Part shown: positions 28,301 through 43,300 of the stretch, piece after piece | How positions within the stretch are numbered: the first letter of the stretch is position 1 | Layout: each line of letters begins with the position of its first letter | Assembly (NCBI GenBank): GCA_028023455.1 | Contig: JAQFVV010012394.1 | Coordinates: forward strand, 23,082,900 to 23,146,899 | Source: Epiperipatus broadwayi | Taxonomy: Eukaryota; Onychophora; Udeonychophora; Euonychophora; Peripatidae | DNA: 64,000 nucleotides | Direction: 5' to 3' | Translations under genes and position numbers: made by a program | Notes under the pieces: generated by a model | The model's database searches: none | Told to the model about the DNA's origin: nothing | The model's input: only the letters and a program-made list of their open reading frames with translations

Positions 28301-31300
28301 AGTATGTAAATCATATTTTTTAAATTTTATTAATATCAAAATTAGGATTGTAGTTTATATTTAAAAAATGTAAAGAGAATGCAGATATAGATAATTTTTG
28401 TAAGCATTTATATATTCACTAATTTTTACGTTAATGTCTTTCTATTTACTCACCAACTCTTAATGATGAAAAATAATTTCATAAACTTTGATGTTCAAGG
28501 TATATCTTGTTTTGGACTTTAGGGGAAAATTATCTTGTGTTTGACCTGTATTAAACTATATAGATATTAAATTTAAAAGGATAGTTTGTTCATTTTACTA
28601 CTGCTAGTTTTAATGTATGGGAGAATTTTCCTGCTTTCAAAAATGTTTTTTTTTTTTCATTTTTTTGACACTACTTTTTTTTTTTTTTATTAAGGAAAAA
28701 ATGCAGGTGACTGATCACCCGCTACATGATGTAAATACATTTGTTTAAAGAAATCTTTGAGATCGTACCACAGTCAATACAAAAATTTTTGGGTCTACTT
28801 ACCCGTAGAGGATTACAAAGTGTTCAGTGTTACAAGGTGAAACAATTATAGACCAGGTTTACAAAAGTACATACGCACGATAACAATTATATTTATAAAA
28901 GAGTTTAACGAGTGACGAGCATAGATCTGCACTGCTTGAAAACAATCCATCAAGAGGCGCAGCAGCCCATGAGAGTGAAAACGACGCTGAAAACTTTGAC
29001 CCTGTACCCTCCTGGTAGGTTTTCCGGGTAGCAGCAATAATGGTCAACAGCCAGCACCCATAAACCAGACCGCCACCGACCCCTGAGAAAGAAATGAGGA
29101 GTGTAGACTTGTGCCCGCAAATATTACAGCAAAACTCCATTAATGTTACAGAGATATTTCTAGCTGGAGTGTCTGGCATCCAGCGTGTCAATTGAATTTG
29201 TCTGTGATTATGTTCTTGATAAAAGAATTGTTTGCTTTTATTCCTTAAATTTCTCAATCCTTATTAAAAGTTATTCATTGAATGATTTCAGTAAAACAGT
29301 TGATTGTTCATCTTCCTCATCCCTTACATCCAATATATTATTATAAGCCTCTTGCATAAAGTTATTCACCACATACTTCTATTCCCTTCAGTTTTTACTG
29401 CATTTGCGTAGTTTTCATTTTTGATTGTAATGCCTCTTCATACTTGAATTCTTGGTTATTAACATTAAATAATTTGTGTGACTTCTCTCATTAGTTTCAA
29501 ATTTAGATTTTATAGTTTTGTTCTTATTAATTGGTTTCGCTTTTTAGATAACGTTATTTTCAATTTTAAACTTTTCAAAGCCTTCAACGACGTTCACTTC
29601 CTCTTTTCCTTGTGATATTTTGTGTGACATATAGTCCAAATCACTGAGGTGATTTCTTTGTTAACTGGATTCTCTTCTTCCATCAGTTGTTTATTTATAC
29701 TGCTGTTTTCTTGACTTGCATTTTCCCTCTATTTTGCACTTAACTTGAAACGTTTTCTGCCATCTTTGTTTTTACCACGATGTCAGTTAAAATCTTGTTG
29801 CTGTTAGGAAACTAAAAGTTTTCTTTATTTTGATAATAATACTTAAAGGTAATGAGCTTACCCTCAGTTTGGCTTCAAAATATTACCGTGAAGCTTCAAT
29901 ATTTTTTAATTCCACCTTTTATAGGGGACCTGAAACTAACATTGTATTCCTAGAGCCACTAGGTGGCAAATTTTTTTTTGACACTACTTCTATATAAAAC
30001 TTCATTGATAATTCATAAAGTGTAATTATTTATTAAGAGAGTGTCATTAACCAAAACATTTTTTTTGCCAAAGATAGTCTTGATTAGAGAGTTTCAAATC
30101 TTGTTAAAAATTTCTGCCACGTATCCTGCTTATATATTTTGAGTTTTATATATGTGTGTGTCTGATTATTCAGACACACACACATATATATGTGAATGCA
30201 TGTACACTATGCAGCCCAGTGAAAAAGCATCTGGTTTTCCAAGCTGCCTGCTGTACTGACTCTGAATTAAAACATGCTATGTCAGAAATACTTTTAACTA
30301 TTCATTAAAATTTTTAAAGCACTAGTGTACATCTTGATCACAAGTTATGATATGTGGCTGTATTTCATATTTTTGTCTATCATCTTCGATGTTTTTCCTG
30401 ACAATACTAAATTTTGCAAACTATTTGAAAACATTCTTGTGATTCATGACTTTACTGCTACAAATAGTTTAAATCATCTGAAAAATTTCAATAACAGTTT
30501 TGACAAATTTAATGTTACCATTGTGTGTTAAAATATAAAACATTTATTGTCACATTTATTTTCATAAATAATCCATACATGCTAGTGCTTTAAAATTTTT
30601 GTGGTGAATAATGAAACTGTCATTGCATAAGATATTTTCAGGGATGGTACTGCAGATAATATGAAAAGAGAACCAGTCACCTTTTCATAGGGACACTGTG
30701 TATATACAAACAAAATCAAGTATATATTTTGAGAGATATATAATTGTTAATTTTTCATGTCCATAAATATATATTTTATGATTATTAAAATTCATTATAT
30801 TATAGAATTCCAATTTTTTTCTGATCCAACATTCTAGTTTATCAATATATCAATTTTTTTTTGCATACCACTATTTTTTACATATTAATATAATTTGCAG
30901 CTTTTTAACTTAATTTATTATTAATTACACAATTGATATTATTTCACAGAGATAGAAATGCTTAATGTTAATATATTTTTAAAATACAATTTATTTAAAA
31001 GATTTAAATACAATCAACAAATAAGGCTTGATTGGTGTGAGCGCTTTTGTATTTTTTAAAGATTAGAATTTTCTCCGTTACTTGTAAAATTGAAACAAAA
31101 AGAGAGAAAATAATGATTTTTTTTCAAGTTAAACAAAAAAAAAGTTAAAATCAACTTTCATCACTAAATTTTTAAATAAACTTTTTTTATTGATCTTAAT
31201 CACTAGTATATCTATTACTATTTGTTTGTATAGATTTGAAAATACTAAATGTGCAAAGGGAAAAAATATAATAGGAACGCATGTGCTAACTTTATTAATT

Positions 31301-34300
31301 TGGTGTAGGACTACCATTAGCATATGAACAGCTTTTATTCTTTGTTGAATATTAAGAAAATATTAAGCAATTCTTTATGGAGAAAAGTCACAGATATTTC
31401 TGGTCATGATCAGTTGATCATGAAGAGATCATAAAAGATGTGGGATGTCATTCTTATTTTACTTATGATATTTAATTATGTGATCTATATAAATTGGAAC
31501 ATTATTATCTTGGAAGATGATTTGGCTGCTTCTATCTATACAGAAAAAAAAAGGATTAGATCACAAAATATTCTGATATTATTGCCAAATAATATTGGGT
31601 TTTATCATCCGTTTGGATATATGTCAAGAGTCCATTTTGTATGCTCATGATTTAACTATTTCTGCTTCATATCCACATCAGTAACTAATATTGACATGGC
31701 AATTCAACCATATATATTATGTTTATGAAGCTAGCATTTGATTATTTTTGAAGTTAGCTGTATCGATCTGCAGTGAATTTTTTTTTTTTGTAACTATGAT
31801 TTTGAATTTTTTGGCTACATTGATACATAATACAAACAGAATACATATCTAGTAATCTTTAAACATGTAATTGAAATTAATTTCATTTTGTTAAAAAAAA
31901 AAAATTTTTTTTTAAAATTTTTATACCATTATTAATTCACTATTTTTTTAAGGGTGAATGGGAGACATCTGGTAAAAAAAAGAAGAATCGTCAGTCTGCT
32001 CCATCAAATCGCAATGCAGATGCCACAAATAATAATAAAGAAGGACGTTCAGAAAGATTTGATCGAAGCAGGGATCGAGATGGATCTCGTTCAAGAGGTC
32101 CACCACGGTTATCCCGGGGAGGAAAAAGTTGTAAGTCTTCATTAAATATTATTCTATTTTTTAAAAAGCATATTATAGAGAACAGTACTCCAGTAGAAGT
32201 ATCATTTCTTGGATTGATTGTATGAATTCAGTCTTAAAGTTATTGTTAAAAATGAATAGGAAGAAAAGATCATTTGTTGTAAAAGGCTGTGATATTATAT
32301 GGATTAACTATGAAAAAAGGAGTGTAGAAGATTTAAGAATTTTACATTCTGGAGATAAAAATAAATACAATGATATTGAAAGCATTGTAAGTCAAAGTTA
32401 GTTTGATATGTAGCACTCCAATAAACAATAGATTGATATGCTAGTAAGTCTAAAAACATTTCCAAGAATTCTGTTACATGTATATGTAATTATAATGATG
32501 ATAAAGTAGAAAACACGAATCAAAAAATTTAAAATATTATGTAAAGAATGTAGAAATGATTGTATCAAATGATATTGGGAGATTGGATTACTGTGATATG
32601 GCAGAAAGAAATTATAAACTACAGTAAAAGAAGTAAGAAAGCAAAAACGTTTTAGATTAATGAAATGAAAAAATGAACAACATGGATTCTGTAGATGGTT
32701 AAAAAATGTAATAATTATTTGAAATGTAAAACAAAATTAGGAGAATGGGTAAAAAGGAAATATGGAAGTAGAAGAAAGGATAGATTTGTTTTAATTTATA
32801 CTAGAATAATACAATTTGGTCGGGAAAAATAGAATGATAGTAATGAAATTATCACTGAAAAGATATACTGTATAGAAATGATGAAGTAATAGATAATAAA
32901 GTAGATACATTACAGATATGAAGAATATTATATGATAAATGTAATAATCTTCTGTCCATTTTGATTGAAGAAATGATATAGATAAAAATGAAATAGTTTT
33001 TAATTTAATTGTGAAAAAAGTTGTTATAATGACTAGCATTAACTGAGATGAAAGTTGATCCGATTTCATTTAAATCATTGAAAGAAATAAGGGAAATGAG
33101 TTTGAGAGAATGAATTGGTGAGTGTAATATAATTTGTGGCTCAAAAACAGCAGCAGATTTTCGTTTAATAGTTTTGATTGCATTTGAAAAAGTGCCTAAA
33201 TTAGTGAAATGTGAGAAATTATATATATGAATTTGTCTCCTTAATGATAATAAAACTAAATAGATTAATAAATAATTGCTTGTCTTCAATTTCTGTTAAT
33301 ATAGCATGCTTAAACTTTTATCAGAAAAAAAAAAAAAACATTTTTTATATCTTCTACTTGTGTAGCCACTGATTTTTTATATAACTTATTTGCTATTTGT
33401 AACTTTTTGGATTACTAAAATAGTTAAGATGAAGCAGTTTTTGTGATCACTTGTCTAAAGTTTCTGATTATTATCAAAATAAATTTTAATTTCACGCCTT
33501 TTGTTTCTACCATATTTACTGTGACATTGTTACCATTTAGCTTGTTTATTTTTTTTCTTTTTTGAATTATATTTTTGATGCTTGTAAATATGCCTTGAGC
33601 ACTTATGTCACTTTGTAGGAATATCAGAGTTGCTTTAGTAACAGCTTTGTTTCTAGTAGTTTATTTTATTAGATTACCAATCTCAGTTTCTGTTTAACAG
33701 GTTATTATAGAAAATGGAATCACTAGCAGGTTTTATCTCATCAAAGTCTGCTATTAAATTTTGTAAACTAGTCTGGCTCAGTTTATCAATCTTATGTAAA
33801 TTTTTCTGCTGTGACCATTGATGATTAGTCATCTTTGGGCCAAACTATCCAAATTATCAACCTGATTCATTTTGAGAAAATCTTTTTTTGTTCTAATTTT
33901 TTAAATAATAATGAGTCTGCTTACTTTTCAGGCCTATTTATTCAGGCAAATGAATTGAACTTTCATTATTGATATTATCTGAAACATATTTTTCCTGATT
34001 TGTCAAATTGTATGAAAAATTTTTCTAACGCAAATTGCAATATCTAATTAGCAGTTGCTTCTTTATAGAAAAACTTTTATATTTTTAGAAATTTTTTTTA
34101 AAAATCACATTATAGTGTATTGATTGCTCAGTCTTTTTTTTTTTTGCATTGTTGAGTATTTATCATTAATTGCATTTAAAATTATAATAAATTTTTTATT
34201 ATGGCCTTCTGTTATTGTACTGATTCTTGTTTTATTATTATGGCTATGCTTTATATCTTTACTGTAATTAGCTATCAATTGTTTTTTTTTTTTGTCTTAA

Positions 34301-37300
34301 GCTTTGAAAATGTTTTCCATTTTATGTTCTGGTTAATTATTGTTATTGTATTTAAACTTATTTAGAAACAACGCATGCTGAAAATAATGAAATTGTTTCA
34401 TTTTTCTAAATATTCATCATGTTAGAGCAATCTTATTTATGCTAAATCCAAAAGCATATTTTTTTTTTTTTAAGGCTTATTGCATATGGAGATAAAAGAA
34501 ACAATCCGTATGGAGTATTAATGTGTAAATAAATTCATCAGGAACTATAATATTACAACATATTTGAAATAAATGTTCATATAGTTTTTAAAGAAATTGC
34601 CTGCATCTTGTTTACCAATTCTGTGATATCGTTGTGATTTCTTTACCAGAGTTTGCATTCATGATGATAATATATAATTTGAAAATGGAAAAATTCATTT
34701 TGAGTAACCTCAAAACATGCAGCTAATAGTGATAGTTGTGAAAGAAAAAAAATACTGAAATTGTTCTTTCATGGGATTATATGTTTTGTTACAATTAAAA
34801 CAGTATTTATTGTATATAAATATTTGATGAAGAATGAAAAATAATTAAATTTTATAGATGGAATGTATAGTCACAAAGAATGTGCTGTTGATAATCTATT
34901 GTTTGAGAATCTTTTGTATCCATACAAACCACTAATAAAGGATCCATTGAAAAGAGGCTCATTAAATCATTTACTGCACATACAAGATCATCATAAGCAT
35001 TCATAAATTGATATTAACTCGGAAATTAAGCATTTTATAACTTCTTATAGACTAGTACGGTTGTTATCATCATAAAAACTTGGTTGTTTTTGAGCCCATT
35101 TAAATGAATTTTAATTTTATAATTTGCAGTTAAATGTCATCATTATAGTCACAAAAATCTCACAGGGAAATAATCTTAAACGAAAAAGTAAGCTTGAAAT
35201 ATATAAATGTGACATTACATAGGAAATTGTGTCTACTGCATTTCATCATCAGTTTTCATAGAAAAACAAAAGACTAAATTTCAATACAATACATAATTAT
35301 TTTTTAAAATTATTTTTGATGATACCTCAATGTTTATAATTTTGAAATTAAATTGTATTGTGGCTGGGTACTTTGTAATAAAAATATAACTATGTATATT
35401 ATATATCATGTTTTCTACTATTTGTGGATTTCACTATCCATTCATTAATTTGAAAATAAATGATAGCATGATTGAACTACATTTATGTATAAAGCTCTCA
35501 CATAAGTATTTAGTGTTAAAAATATCTCATTGTAGAAGTGAATCCATGATATATATATACACAGTTTGTAATTTTTTTTTTTTTTAAGGGAAAGGCAGAG
35601 AAAATGAAAAAAATGAACGTAATCTTGAGGATGGTAATATTCGCGATCGTAGTGCAGATGGTCGAGGTCGAGGCCGTATGTATAAATATATATATATGTG
35701 GACTGTATTTATATTTTAAATTTATTTTTTTAATTCTAAGAACAAAATAAATGCTGAATTTTGTTTATTATGCAGGACAAATAAATGGTCCTGGTCGAGG
35801 GAGAGGTGGAAGAGGTGGATCTCGAAGTAGGTAAGCATTTTCTTACTATTAATTCTACTTCATCTTTTAATTTTATTAATGTTTTAAATAATTAAAAATA
35901 AAGGTAAAATTGCTTTAAAGGAAAGTAATGAAGAAGCTATCTGCAGGCAAGCTTGTTTAGTAACTGGATACCAGATGACAATGTTATGAAAACTACCTCA
36001 GATTGGATTATGGCATTGTGACAGTGAGGATTCAGTATTCAAAACTAACAAGCATCTGTTACTTCTATGCTTCTATGCAGTAGAATTGCAATATCCACCA
36101 AAATTTTGTTTCAAGACCCTCTTATGTATATTATATATTTATGAATAATAGTTCACATTTTGCTTATATCTTTTGATTACAACACAATATGTATTGATAC
36201 TATACCATTGGTGAAAAGTACTTTTCAACATATATTTATATACATAACATCATCTTTTTTATTTGTATAGTATGCATTTTCAAATTAAGATTATAATATA
36301 AACAATCTAAAAAAAATAGTCATTTTTAATAATTATATAACAAAGTGTCAGATTCTTTTTACAGATTAAGCTTGTTAATGCATTATAATGTTTATCAGAA
36401 ATATTTTACTGGTTAATATCTTTTATCTATACAAAAAATTATCTTTTAATATAGTTTATAATTTTAGCTATTTCAGGAGTGCATTTGTTGTATATGTTTT
36501 TTCTTTGCATTCTTTTCTAATAAATAATTCTTTTTCTTTAAACACACACGTACTTACTGAATATGATTATACATTGACAACAAATTTTCTTAAATTATAT
36601 TTAGAAAATATTTTACCAAATGAAATATTGTATTATATGAAATGTTTGAAAGAAAAATAAAAAAAAAGAACATCTGTGCTTTCAAAAAAATTTAACACAA
36701 AGAAAATGTAGTTAGTAAATGCAATTACATTAAAATTAATGAGAACTCTTCAAGACGATGAAATGGCTGCTGACATGCATTTATGATAAATACTCATAAA
36801 ATTTATTAAATTTATGTATTTCAATTTTTTTTTGTTTGTTTGTTTAGACTTTTTGCTTCAGATTTTTTATTTTTTGAGTAGCATATAAGTATACATTGAT
36901 AAAGTAAATGTCAAGCTTCACTTTGCTATTTGAGTTAATAGCTTGAAATTCAAAAAATTTGCTTACATACTTACAAAGGAAAATATCAGAACATTATACA
37001 TATTTTAATGACATCAATTTTAATTGTAAGTCACTTCTATCTTTTAGCTAAGAAAGTTAATATAAGCAACAATCACTTTTTTTTTTTGCTTACTCTTGTT
37101 ATGTTTCCTGGAGCATTTTATCTGATTATTCAGCACTAGATGTCAATAATCTGATATTTGCATCTTCATAATGGCTTCTGTTAACCATGAGGACGTCAAT
37201 GCTAAATCTAATGCACAAATGCATGTAGCAGTCATTTTTACGCCATTATACAATTCTGACTAATAGCCTGAAATTCAAAACCCCTTATATTGCATTATTA

Positions 37301-40300
37301 TGTCTATTGATGATCCAAGCTTACTGGAGATGGTTTTTAGAGTAGGATGAATAGAACAGTTTTTGAAAGCATTCAAATTTGACCTTGTATTAATCTTCCT
37401 ACCTAAAAGTTAGAAGGAGCTTATAGTCTCCATAAAACTGAGATCACCAAGTTACTGACCTGATGATCAGATTTATATAACTCTGCAAACAAATTGGCTT
37501 GAGTTCAGAATCAAATTGTTTGTTTTTTTTGTTGTTGTTGTTGTTTTTTTTTTTATATTTCAAGCTGTCAGCATAAATTTATAAGGTAATAAAAGATTAC
37601 CACTACTTGCAATAGTCCATTAATTTCAGCTTTGAATCCTGTGCAATGTGATAGGCACTGCTATTTAGTGTCCATTGATTATTCTAGCTTATATCTGGTC
37701 TTGTATAGGGGTGAAGAGAATGGCTTTTAGAAACATTTTAAGAGTTAAGCTCTAAAAAATGTGATGGTTAGCCTGAAGATTTGTGATGATAGCATTTTAA
37801 TTGTATTTATATGTTGGACTATGTTCATCATCATTTAATATTAAATATTGAATATTTTAGCAAAATTTAACTTAATTTAATTTTTCCAAATACATTCAAC
37901 TGTTAGTAATAACTCACAGGTTAGTATATACACCCAACATTTCGATTGGTATTCTCTTTTTTTTTTCAGGTGTTGCATAGGAAATAAACTTGGACCTTTA
38001 AATTCTTGAATATTGAATTTTAACCCCTTGTGACCTGAACGGCCATTTTGAAGTCACAGAAAAAATTACAGGACATACAATTTTAAATGAAATGTCTAAT
38101 TTATTACAATAAATAACAAATATATATACATTTTTAGAAAGTGCAAATATGAAAGAATGTAATGAAGCTGATAAAATAGTCATTACCACAAAAAAATAAT
38201 TAAAGAAAGGAGATTTTTCACATTTTATATATCTTTATTTTTACATTGGTTCACAAACTCTCAATTTTGAAAGATATAGCCTAAAATGACAATTTCATAG
38301 ACAGCTTCATCACATTCGTCATAAAATGCAGAAAAAAATAATATATAACATGACCTACCTGAGTTACAGATTGTTGGTGTAATGTGGCAAAAGGTGACCA
38401 TTTCAATTTCTTTTTTCTGCTTGACACTCTATGTGTTCTATTTTTGCAAGCAGTTGTTTTTCTAGGCCCTCTATGCGGGATATCTATTAGAAATGCAAGG
38501 TTTTAGTGAGGATCAAAAAAAAAATAACAGTAATAACTTTAGTAAATTCTAAGTTATGGGGGTAAAAAATAATGACTATATTATTGAAAAATCAGGGGTG
38601 GGGCGAGATAAATTATGCATTATTACATAGCAAACCATAATAGCAAAGTATGCTATCAAATAAATAAAAAGTTATCTGCAAAGTATGCTATAAAATGAAT
38701 AAAAAGTTATCTACAATGAAATGAATAAAAACGTAGTAAATTCTAAGTTATGCATGTAAAAAATAATTACTACATTATTGGAATATCATGAGGGTAAGAG
38801 TGAGCTAAATTATGCATTATTACATAGCAAACCATAATAGCAAAGTATGCTATCAAATAAATAAAAAGTTATCTATAATGAAACGAATAAAAATGTAGTA
38901 AATTCTAAGTTATGCATGTAAAAAATAATTACTACATTATTGGAATATCATGAGGGTAAGAGTGAGCTAAATTATGCATTATTACATAGCAAACCATAAT
39001 AGCAAAGTATGCTATCAAATAAATAAAAAGTTATCTATAATGAAACGAATAAAAATGTAGTAAATTCTAAGTTATGCATGTAAAAAATAATTACTACATT
39101 ATTGGAATATCATGAGGGTAAGAGTGAGCTAAATTATGCATTATTACATAGCAAACCATAATAGCAAAGTATGCTATCAAATGAATAAAAAGTTATCTGC
39201 AAAGTATGCTATAAAATGAATAAAAAGTTATCTACAATGAAATGAATAAAAACGTAGTAAATTCTAAGTTATGCATGTAAAAAATAATTACTACATTATT
39301 GGAATATCATGAGGGTAAGAGTGAGCTAAATTATGCATTATTACATAGCAAACCATAATAGAAAAGTATGCTATCAAATGAATAAAAAGTTATCTGCAAA
39401 GTATGCTATAAAATGAATAAAAAGTTATCTACAATGAAATGAATAAAAACGTAGTAAATTCTAAGTTATGCATGTAAAAAATAATTACTACATTATTGGA
39501 ATATCATGAGGGTAAGAGTGAGTTAAATTATGCATTATTATATAGCAAACCATAATAGCAAAGTATGCTATAAAATGAATAAAAACTTATCTACAATGAA
39601 ATGTATAAAAACAGTAAATAAAATAAAATAAATAACCCAAAGGAATTACAAGCAATTATTATATATTAGTGGGAGATGATGATGATGAATGTTGAATACT
39701 TACAGGTAATGGGGAATACGAAACCTCAAAATCAAACACATCAACAGAAAAGTTCGTTATAAACGTAATTACGTTTAGCGGCGAAAATACTTGTTTTCTC
39801 CGTATATTTTTTTATCGGTTGATAAAATCTAGAAAGATAAAAAAAATTACAAAATTTTAATAATGTACTTTACAAAAATTGCTATAAAAAATCTAATTTT
39901 CATCGCACAGAAAAAATTTTTAGACGTACAAAAAGATAGAAAAATGGCGGAGAGAAAGAAAAAAAAAGCGTAACTGTGACGTATACGGTTTGCACGCTAT
40001 TGCGGTCGAAATTGTAAACTTTTTTTAATGCGTAAACAAGCGGTTTTCGGTCTCAAAGGGTTAAGATAAGACTCTGCAAAAGAGCAATAGTCAGAAATTT
40101 CATATACTTATTTATGAAGTTCCTCTTGATTTCTCCATTTTTCCTTCGAGAGCATAGTTAATTAGTGGTTTCCAGACAGTATGTTTAGTCATACTAGGTT
40201 GACTTATGGGGTTATTTGCCATTGCACTTTCTTTGAATTTTTTTTTTTGTATTTTTTTTTCCTCTCTATTTAATATTTTTGTATTTTCCCAAAGTATGGT

Positions 40301-43300
40301 ATGCTACTTTAGACACATCTGTTTTCTCTTTTCTAATCACCAGTTTGTGCTTTTGAAATCGCTTTTCAGTGTGTTGATTAGTCTCATTATAAGTCCTTCA
40401 CATTTACATAGTATTTCATAGATGTAGTTTTTGCTTGAGTGGTATGGCTCTGGAAAACTGTTATGAAATTATATTGATTGCAGATTTTTTAAAATTTGTC
40501 TGCTATTTGGATTTACTATAGTACCAATAATTGTTTTTTTCTTCGATGATTCTTTATTTGTCTAATGACAGCTGATGGATAAACATTCTTTATGAGAGTT
40601 TATTCTATATAGATTTTTTTTTTTTTGCTCTATTCCATAGTGATAGTACAACTCCATGTTTTGTGCTTCTGGTGTGATTGGATGTATATGCTAAGTATTT
40701 TCTTATATGTGTGGGTTTTCTGTAAACTATAATTTTGATTTTGTCATGAAGGAGTCTTGTCACAATAACATCTAAGAATTCCAATTTTTGTTTTTGTTCT
40801 GATTCTGTTTGAATTTAATTGAAGGGAATATATTGTTGATGTATTTTCAGAAAGTTTGTAGTAGTGCTTCACCATGTGGTCATGGTTAGATTTGTATTTG
40901 TCTCATTGGTCTTCAAAAGTCATTTAACATAGAATGTGTTAATAAATCTTATTAAGTATTTTCGGGCAGAAAGAAAAAATATAAGTTGGAATGGGAAAAA
41001 ATTTTTTTTAGAATGATGTGTAAAAAAGTGGAAAACACAAATATTATTTAGCTTCTGATTTGTAGAATATTTAATTAAAGTTATGAATTTATGGTGATGA
41101 TGATGAAATGAGCATTAGAGATAGAAGAGTTTACTGTATTAATTGTAACTATTATATTGTATGACTTCCTTACATATTTTTTATGAGTAATTCTCTTCAT
41201 TCTACTTTAAAACTATCTGCTGAAATCTTGAGTAATCAGTGGGCACTAGATAATACTATAATATTTTTAGATCTGTATTTGGCTTTTGCCTACATCAGTG
41301 AGAAGTAGAATTCAAAACTGAATCTAATGCTATTGTGCAACTAATAACTTAAAATTCACAAAAACGCTAAGGTTTTTAATCTGGGCTAACTTTTTTAAAA
41401 AGGTTTATAGATTTAGTCACTTGAATATTATAAAAAAAATAAAAGATAAATTTTATTTGCATATCTGCATTAGTTCTAGTTTTGAATCCAGTCCTCATTG
41501 ATGAAGCTGAGAGTTTAGAAATATGTCTGGAAATGGGGATATTTTAGAATTATCTTAATATTATATACATTATTTAGACATGTTTACAGTAGGAGGCTGT
41601 AGAGATGGATTAAAATAATAGCATTTGTATTAATTTTCTGATGCAGATAATAAAGATTGCATCCATTGAAAATTTTGGTGAAAATAATTATAGAAATGAA
41701 AATAGTAAAAATAAACATAAGATAGAAACTTATAGAATAAATTAAATGATGGAAACGACGGTAAAGAAAATAGTATAAGAATTATAATGGCTGTTTTTAA
41801 CAAGGATAGGAACTTAATTTATAGGCCACTGAAATTAGATTTAATAAAGAGATTTTGCTTTATATGAAACATTGTTAAAGACATTCAGAAAACAAATTAG
41901 AATTGATTATTTGCTTAATAAACTCAGATCACCATATTGAATTTTTTTTAAAAAAATTACAGCAAATATAATTTGTAAAATATTTCAGTTTGAATACATT
42001 AAATATAAAATTATAAACATTATTAGAAAGAGTAAATGTGAACGAAAGTAATGAAGCTGAAAAAAAGTCATTACCTTAAAAAAATTTAGAAAAAAAGATT
42101 TTTAATACTTTTAAAATGCCTATTTTTACATACCTTTACAAATTATGTAAATTTTGAGAGTTAAATGTTAAAATGACATTTTTATAGACAACTTCATCAC
42201 ATTCCTCTTAAAATTTTGAAAAAACATATAAAATATGACTTACATAAGATAATTCTTCATTATTAAATCTTCAAATATGTATTTACTGGTGATTTACATT
42301 TTTACTAGCTGATCCAAATTTTGTTCTCCCATGCAAGTATTTTCTGGAAATGTATTTCTTTCTAATGGGAAAAAAGAAAATTTAACAATAAATATTGTAT
42401 GTCAGATATTATACAAAAAGAACTTTAGTAAACTGTAGTTTATCAAAAAGTAAAATTAATTTTAAAGTGATTGCAAAAAAAAAAAAATGTATAATATACA
42501 TATAGAGCAAAGAGAAAAAGTGATAGGGTGAAAGTCTAAAAAGTTTTTCCAGTACATGTACATTTCTTAATGATGATAAATAAACAAACAAGAAATTTTT
42601 TTTTCCCAATTTAGTGCAATGTAAAATATTAATGAGAATAGTAACAATACTGGTGCTTTGTATTATCTGTCATATTTTATTTGTCTTTGTGGAAATTCCT
42701 AATAGCTGTGTAAATGGCTTTATTTTAGAAAAATTATATTCAGTTGTTATAATAAATATATTTATAAGCATAACTTGCAAAAAATTATAATATTTATACA
42801 AAAAAGTGAAAAAAAACCTCTTATATATTGCAAATAATAAAATAATATTTATTTGCTTATGTGTAGGTGATTAAGTTAATATGATTCAGATACATACTAA
42901 ACAGACATATGAGATACCGCTTGCAGCAACAGATATGACAATAAAATAAATTTGATTTTTCATTATAATCATTACTTAAAAAAAGTATTATTTTTATAAA
43001 CAAGTAGAAAATTGCTTGTAGAATAGTCAGAAAATTCAAGGAGGTACATATATGCATTGAAAAATAAAACAAACTTATTCTAGATTATGAAACAAATCAT
43101 TATTATACAGGATTACAAATTATTTATATTAAAAAAAAAATAATTAAAAAATATTATATACTTACAGCTTTTCATATTTACAATTGGTTAAATTCTAAAC
43201 CCAAGGAGTAACATATATATTCTGTGTTCTCTTTATTGGTACATTCCATCATAAAGCAAATTGGGGATAAATTTTAGTCAAAAATATTTACTTATTAAAA

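Larger units (their letters stand above)
16564..31952 (+). other. Intron, 15.4 kb, between UBAP2L-like exons 2 and 3
   Basis: Consensus GTAAGT donor and T7-AAG acceptor. It holds a relic of the piggyBac-like dispersed family (about 17806-18385), GC-richer unidentified patches (23760-24320 and 26940-27350), a nested pair of pogo/Tigger-like elements (24653-26871), a retro-insertion (28677-29972) and a TG/CA palindrome (30147-30194). The stretches between (18400-23750, 27350-28650, 30200-31900) contain only AT-rich sequence and simple repeats that I could not assign. Confidence 0.8.

Noticed and set aside
28859-29257. 132-codon minus-strand frame in the retro-insertion as a gene
   Set aside because: It lies after the coding-like part, where the 3' untranslated region would be; no domain is recognised, and a second frame overlaps on the same strand.
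31948-32145. Open frames on both strands over exon 3
   Set aside because: They are shadows; the frame that joins exons 2 and 4 and matches UBAP2L is different from both.
36388-36660. 90-codon plus-strand frame
   Set aside because: Phe/Ile/Leu/Tyr-rich translation of AT-rich DNA, no recognisable motif.
38542-39614. CRISPR array
   Set aside because: Units are 162-197 bp head-to-tail with no short repeat/unique spacer pattern, in eukaryotic intron DNA.
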